The notes beneath the pieces were generated by a model. The model made no database searches and was not told where the DNA came from. It was given only the letters and a program-made list of their open reading frames with translations. 6,933 nucleotides of DNA from Deltaproteobacteria bacterium (GTDB lineage Bacteria > Myxococcota_A > UBA9042 > DTJE01): the NCBI GenBank assembly GCA_013151875.1, contig JAADHL010000019.1, positions 1-6,933 on the forward strand, in the 5' to 3' direction. Shown here in pieces: positions 4,405 through 6,933 of the stretch (positions within the stretch are counted from its first letter, which is position 1; every line of letters begins with the position of its first letter). The translations under genes were made by a program, and so were the position numbers.

Positions 4405-5471
4405 GCAAGGGTCCGGACAAAACGGGCGGCCCCACCGGGATGCCTCCCCGCATGAGAACGACCAGGATGATGGCTGTCAGACGCCCCTGGTACAGGCGCA
4501 TGTACGAGGACAACCGGTGGCTCAAGCTCGCCTCAATTGCCATTGCGATTGCGCTGTTTTTCGTGGTCCGGGAGGACAAGGGAAAGGAAGTGGACATCGA
4601 GGTGCCCGTGGTGCTCTCCAACATCTCCGACCAGGAGGTGTTCGTGGGCGAAATGCCAAAGGTGCTGAGAGTCCGCGTCCGCGACAGGTGGTCCCGCCTG
4701 GCAAAGGCACTGGAAAGAAAGGCCAAACCGTATCAGGTCGATCTGAGAGGTTTTTCGGACCAGACGGTCTTTGTGTTCGACCCACAGAAGATCCGCCTCT
4801 TGCTGGGGGTAAACAGACTGTCCATCCAGTCGGTGTATCCCTCGGAGTTCGTGGTGCGCACCGAACCCAAGCTGGAACGGGTTGTGCCGGTATATCCCAA
4901 CTTCAAAGGCGATCCGCGGGAGGGATACGAAATCCCCAAAAACCATGTAAAAGTAACGCCGCCCCATGTGCGAATCTGGGGCGCGAAATCCAGCGTAAAG
5001 CAAGTGTCGGAACTTCTGACCAACCCGGTGGATCTTCATCTGCTGGACAAGGATTCCAGGATAGAGGTGCAGATACAGAAACCCGCCTATTCCTTCCTTT
5101 TCCTGGATGACGACCGCGTCAAGCTGGACATACCCGTCAAGGTCAAGCATGGAAAAATCACCCTGAAAAAACAGGAAATAGGGGTCAAGGGATGTCCCGC
5201 GGGGATGGTGTGCCAGGTGCAGCCGTCCATGGCCACCGTAACCCTGTCGGGGCCAGTGCCGACCTTGCTGAAGATCCAAAACAACGAGGTGCCCGTCTCT
5301 TTGTATGTGGACGCCTCGGACTACGATGCGACCGTGGTCAGGCACGGCGCGGTCAGACCGGCATGCGATCGACCCGCTGGCGTGGAGTGCAAGCTCAAGC
5401 CGCGCACGCTCAACTTCCTGATCCTTAATCCTGAACCTCAGGAGGCGGATATCGCGGATCCAGGCCCCTGA
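4401..5471 (+). CDS. cdaR: YbbR-domain protein CdaR, partner of CdaA
   Basis: Probable CdaA regulator anchored in the membrane, of 356 residues. Residues 1-39 are a basic cytosolic stretch rich in Arg. Residues 40-56 (WLKLASIAIAIALFFVV) are one membrane segment, the usual opening of YbbR proteins. The rest would lie outside the membrane and holds about three YbbR-like beta repeats (roughly 61-155, 156-243 and 244-345), seen from recurring 'V-P-V', 'VxVTxPxVRIxG' and 'VTLSGPVPTLL' patterns. Sequence conservation in this family is low, so the call leans on the membrane segment, the repeat pattern and its place between cdaA and glmM. The TTG start overlaps the cdaA stop as TTGA; ATG 4440 (residue 14) is the alternative. 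Two close cysteine pairs (265/271 and 322/330) are unusual. The short C-terminal tail is acidic and Pro-rich. Confidence 0.85.
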   Translation: MSKGPDKTGGPTGMPPRMRTTRMMAVRRPWYRRMYEDNRWLKLASIAIAIALFFVVREDKGKEVDIEVPVVLSNISDQEVFVGEMPKVLRVRVRDRWSRLAKALERKAKPYQVDLRGFSDQTVFVFDPQKIRLLLGVNRLSIQSVYPSEFVVRTEPKLERVVPVYPNFKGDPREGYEIPKNHVKVTPPHVRIWGAKSSVKQVSELLTNPVDLHLLDKDSRIEVQIQKPAYSFLFLDDDRVKLDIPVKVKHGKITLKKQEIGVKGCPAGMVCQVQPSMATVTLSGPVPTLLKIQNNEVPVSLYVDASDYDATVVRHGAVRPACDRPAGVECKLKPRTLNFLILNPEPQEADIADPGP

Positions 5472-5496
5472 CCGCTTCCTTCACAAGCCGGCTGAA

Positions 5497-5504
5497 AGAG
5501 GTGA
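5497..5504 (+). promoter_or_regulatory. Strong ribosome binding site of glmM
   Basis: AGAGGTGA lies four bases before ATG 5509 and is nearly full-length complementary to the 16S rRNA tail. The 37 bases between cdaR and glmM show no terminator or convincing promoter, so glmM is read as part of the operon. Confidence 0.7.
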
Positions 5505-5508
5505 ATCG

Positions 5509-6876
5509 ATGAGCGAAAGAAAGCTGTTCGGTACGGATGGTGTCCGTGGCGTCGCCAACGTGCACCCCATGACCCCTGACGTTGCCATGGCGCTTGGGCG
5601 CGCCGTCGCCACATCGTTTCCGGCGGGCGAAGGCCGGACCCGAATCGTCATTGGCAAGGATACCAGGCTGTCGGGCTACATGTTCGAAACCGCCCTGGCC
5701 GCGGGAATATGCTCTATGGGCGCGGACGTCCTGTTGGTCGGCCCCCTGCCCACCCCTGGAATCGCATACATGACAGTGAGCATGCGGGCCGAGGCCGGCG
5801 CCGTGATCTCGGCATCTCACAACCCTTTCGAGGACAACGGCATCAAGTTCTTCGGTGGTGACGGGTTCAAGCTGCCCGACGAGGTGGAGGCCCGCGTCGA
5901 GGCCCTGGTCCAGGACCCATCCAGACTCCCGCAGGCCGCCACGGGGCGTGATTTCGGACGCGCATACCGTCTGGACGACGCCCTTGGTCGATACTGCGTT
6001 TCCCTGAAATCCACCTTTCCCCGCGACCTGACATTGGACGGACTGCGCATCGCCGTGGATTGCGCCAACGGCGCGGCCTATCGCGTCGCTCCGATGATCT
6101 TCGAGGAGCTGGGCGCTGATGTGATTACCATGAGTGTCGCGCCGGACGGGACCAACATCAACGAAAACTGCGGCGCGCTTCACCCGGAAGTCCTGGCCCG
6201 CAAGGTCAAGGAGATGCGCTGCGACATCGGGCTGGCACTGGACGGGGACGCGGACAGATGCATTCTGGCCGACGAAAAGGGCGAAATCGTGGACGGCGAC
6301 GTCATCCTGACGCTGTGCGCCTCCTGGATGAAGGAAAACGGCACTCTGAAGGGCGGCGGCGTCGTCGGCACCATCATGAGCAACCTGGGACTCCAGGTGG
6401 CCTTGGAAAGGATGGGATTGGACCTTGTCAGGACCGACGTCGGAGACCGCTATGTCGTGGAAGAGATGCTGAAAAGCGGCTACAACCTGGGCGGTGAACA
6501 GTCCGGGCACCTGCTCTTCCTGGACCATGCCACGACTGGTGACGGAATCCTGTCGTGCATCAGGGTCCTGGAGGTGATGCAGCGAACCGGAAAGAGTCTG
6601 TCCACCCTTGCCGCCGCGTTCGAAAGATTCCCCCAGGTGCTCCTGGGGGCCAAGGTGCTCGACAAGCCGCCTGTCGAGACGCTGGAAAACACACAGGCCG
6701 CCATCCGTGAGGTCGAAAGGACCCTTGGAGGGAAGGGGCGGGTAAATGTGCGGTATTCAGGGACATCGGCCAAGATAAGGGTAATGGTCGAGGGCGAGGA
6801 CGAGGGCCGGGTCAGGATCCTCGCGGAGGGCATCATGGAGGCCGTGGGCCTTGATGATATTCTGGACACCCAATAG
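5509..6876 (+). CDS. glmM: Phosphoglucosamine mutase
   Basis: Interconverts glucosamine-6-phosphate and glucosamine-1-phosphate, the step before UDP-GlcNAc, and so feeds peptidoglycan and, in Gram-negatives, lipopolysaccharide. The 455-residue protein has all four alpha-D-phosphohexomutase domains. Visible are the N-terminal FGTDGVRG (7-14), the active-site loop ISASHNP (100-106) with Ser103 as the phosphorylated residue, the metal loop DGDADR (245-250), the sugar-binding GGEQSGH (328-334), and the phosphate-binding RYSGTS loop (415-420). The family usually has Glu after SGT; here it is Ser420. Length is as expected (E. coli 445). The last gene of the operon, it has its own strong ribosome site. 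In Bacillus, Lactococcus and Staphylococcus GlmM binds CdaA and lowers c-di-AMP production; the same link here is inference from gene order. Confidence 0.97.
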   Translation: MSERKLFGTDGVRGVANVHPMTPDVAMALGRAVATSFPAGEGRTRIVIGKDTRLSGYMFETALAAGICSMGADVLLVGPLPTPGIAYMTVSMRAEAGAVISASHNPFEDNGIKFFGGDGFKLPDEVEARVEALVQDPSRLPQAATGRDFGRAYRLDDALGRYCVSLKSTFPRDLTLDGLRIAVDCANGAAYRVAPMIFEELGADVITMSVAPDGTNINENCGALHPEVLARKVKEMRCDIGLALDGDADRCILADEKGEIVDGDVILTLCASWMKENGTLKGGGVVGTIMSNLGLQVALERMGLDLVRTDVGDRYVVEEMLKSGYNLGGEQSGHLLFLDHATTGDGILSCIRVLEVMQRTGKSLSTLAAAFERFPQVLLGAKVLDKPPVETLENTQAAIREVERTLGGKGRVNVRYSGTSAKIRVMVEGEDEGRVRILAEGIMEAVGLDDILDTQ

Positions 6877-6914
6877 ACTTGTTCCACAGGCTCTTTCAGG
6901 CAGGCCGCAGCCAC

Positions 6915-6930
6915 CCGCGCAAGTGTGCGG
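6915..6930 (+). terminator. Hairpin after glmM at the window edge
   Basis: CCGCGC-AAGT-GTGCGG forms a six-pair stem (one G-U) with a four-base loop, 39 bases after the glmM stop. The window ends three bases later, so a U run cannot be checked. It could be the operon terminator. Confidence 0.3.
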
Positions 6931-6933
6931 ACG

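Noticed and set aside
5425..6528. Minus-strand frame of 367 codons opposite glmM
   Set aside because: It is the shadow of a complete, motif-perfect GlmM. Its composition is rich in His, Gln and Val as expected for such shadows.

Overview
The window reads as chromosome of a moderately GC-rich Gram-negative bacterium of the old deltaproteobacterial grade, most likely Myxococcota or a neighbouring lineage. Two signs point there. One is a very cysteine-rich lipoprotein built from 'CxGKxCGxDGCGGxCGxC', 'ETDVDCGGxCPxC' and 'CNGxDxDCDGxxDE' modules, a style common in those bacteria. The other is a folP-cdaA-cdaR-glmM gene order. The placement is inference; no rRNA or other strong marker is present.

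Layout. Positions 103-469 on the minus strand carry a complete tmRNA gene (ssrA). The acceptor stem, T arm, encoded CCA, first pseudoknot and tag reading frame with its stop in a helix loop can all be read directly. Positions 470-677 are a divergent promoter region. One promoter (557-585) fires leftward into ssrA through a leader with a long hairpin, and another (618-646) fires rightward. The right-hand gene (678-2585) encodes a 635-residue secreted lipoprotein with 111 cysteines, three families of cysteine modules, two acidic putative metal-binding loops and one somatomedin-B-like eight-cysteine domain. After a 110-base gap, a promoter whose predicted start point falls on the ATG opens a tight housekeeping operon: folP (2696-3571), cdaA (3568-4404), cdaR/ybbR (4401-5471) and glmM (5509-6876). 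The last 57 bases hold only a hairpin cut by the window edge.

How the genes work together. SsrA RNA rescues stalled ribosomes and does not belong functionally with its neighbours. The operon joins folate synthesis (FolP) to the c-di-AMP module. CdaA makes c-di-AMP at the membrane, CdaR is its membrane-anchored partner with an extracytoplasmic YbbR region, and GlmM makes glucosamine-1-phosphate for peptidoglycan and, in well-studied Gram-positives, restrains CdaA. Stop/start overlaps of four bases join the first three genes, suggesting translational coupling. The lipoprotein is the least understood gene and probably works on the cell surface or in the periplasm. No novel multi-gene system is evident. 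The most unusual points are the tmRNA tag ending, the apparent leaderless folP start and the mosaic cysteine lipoprotein.
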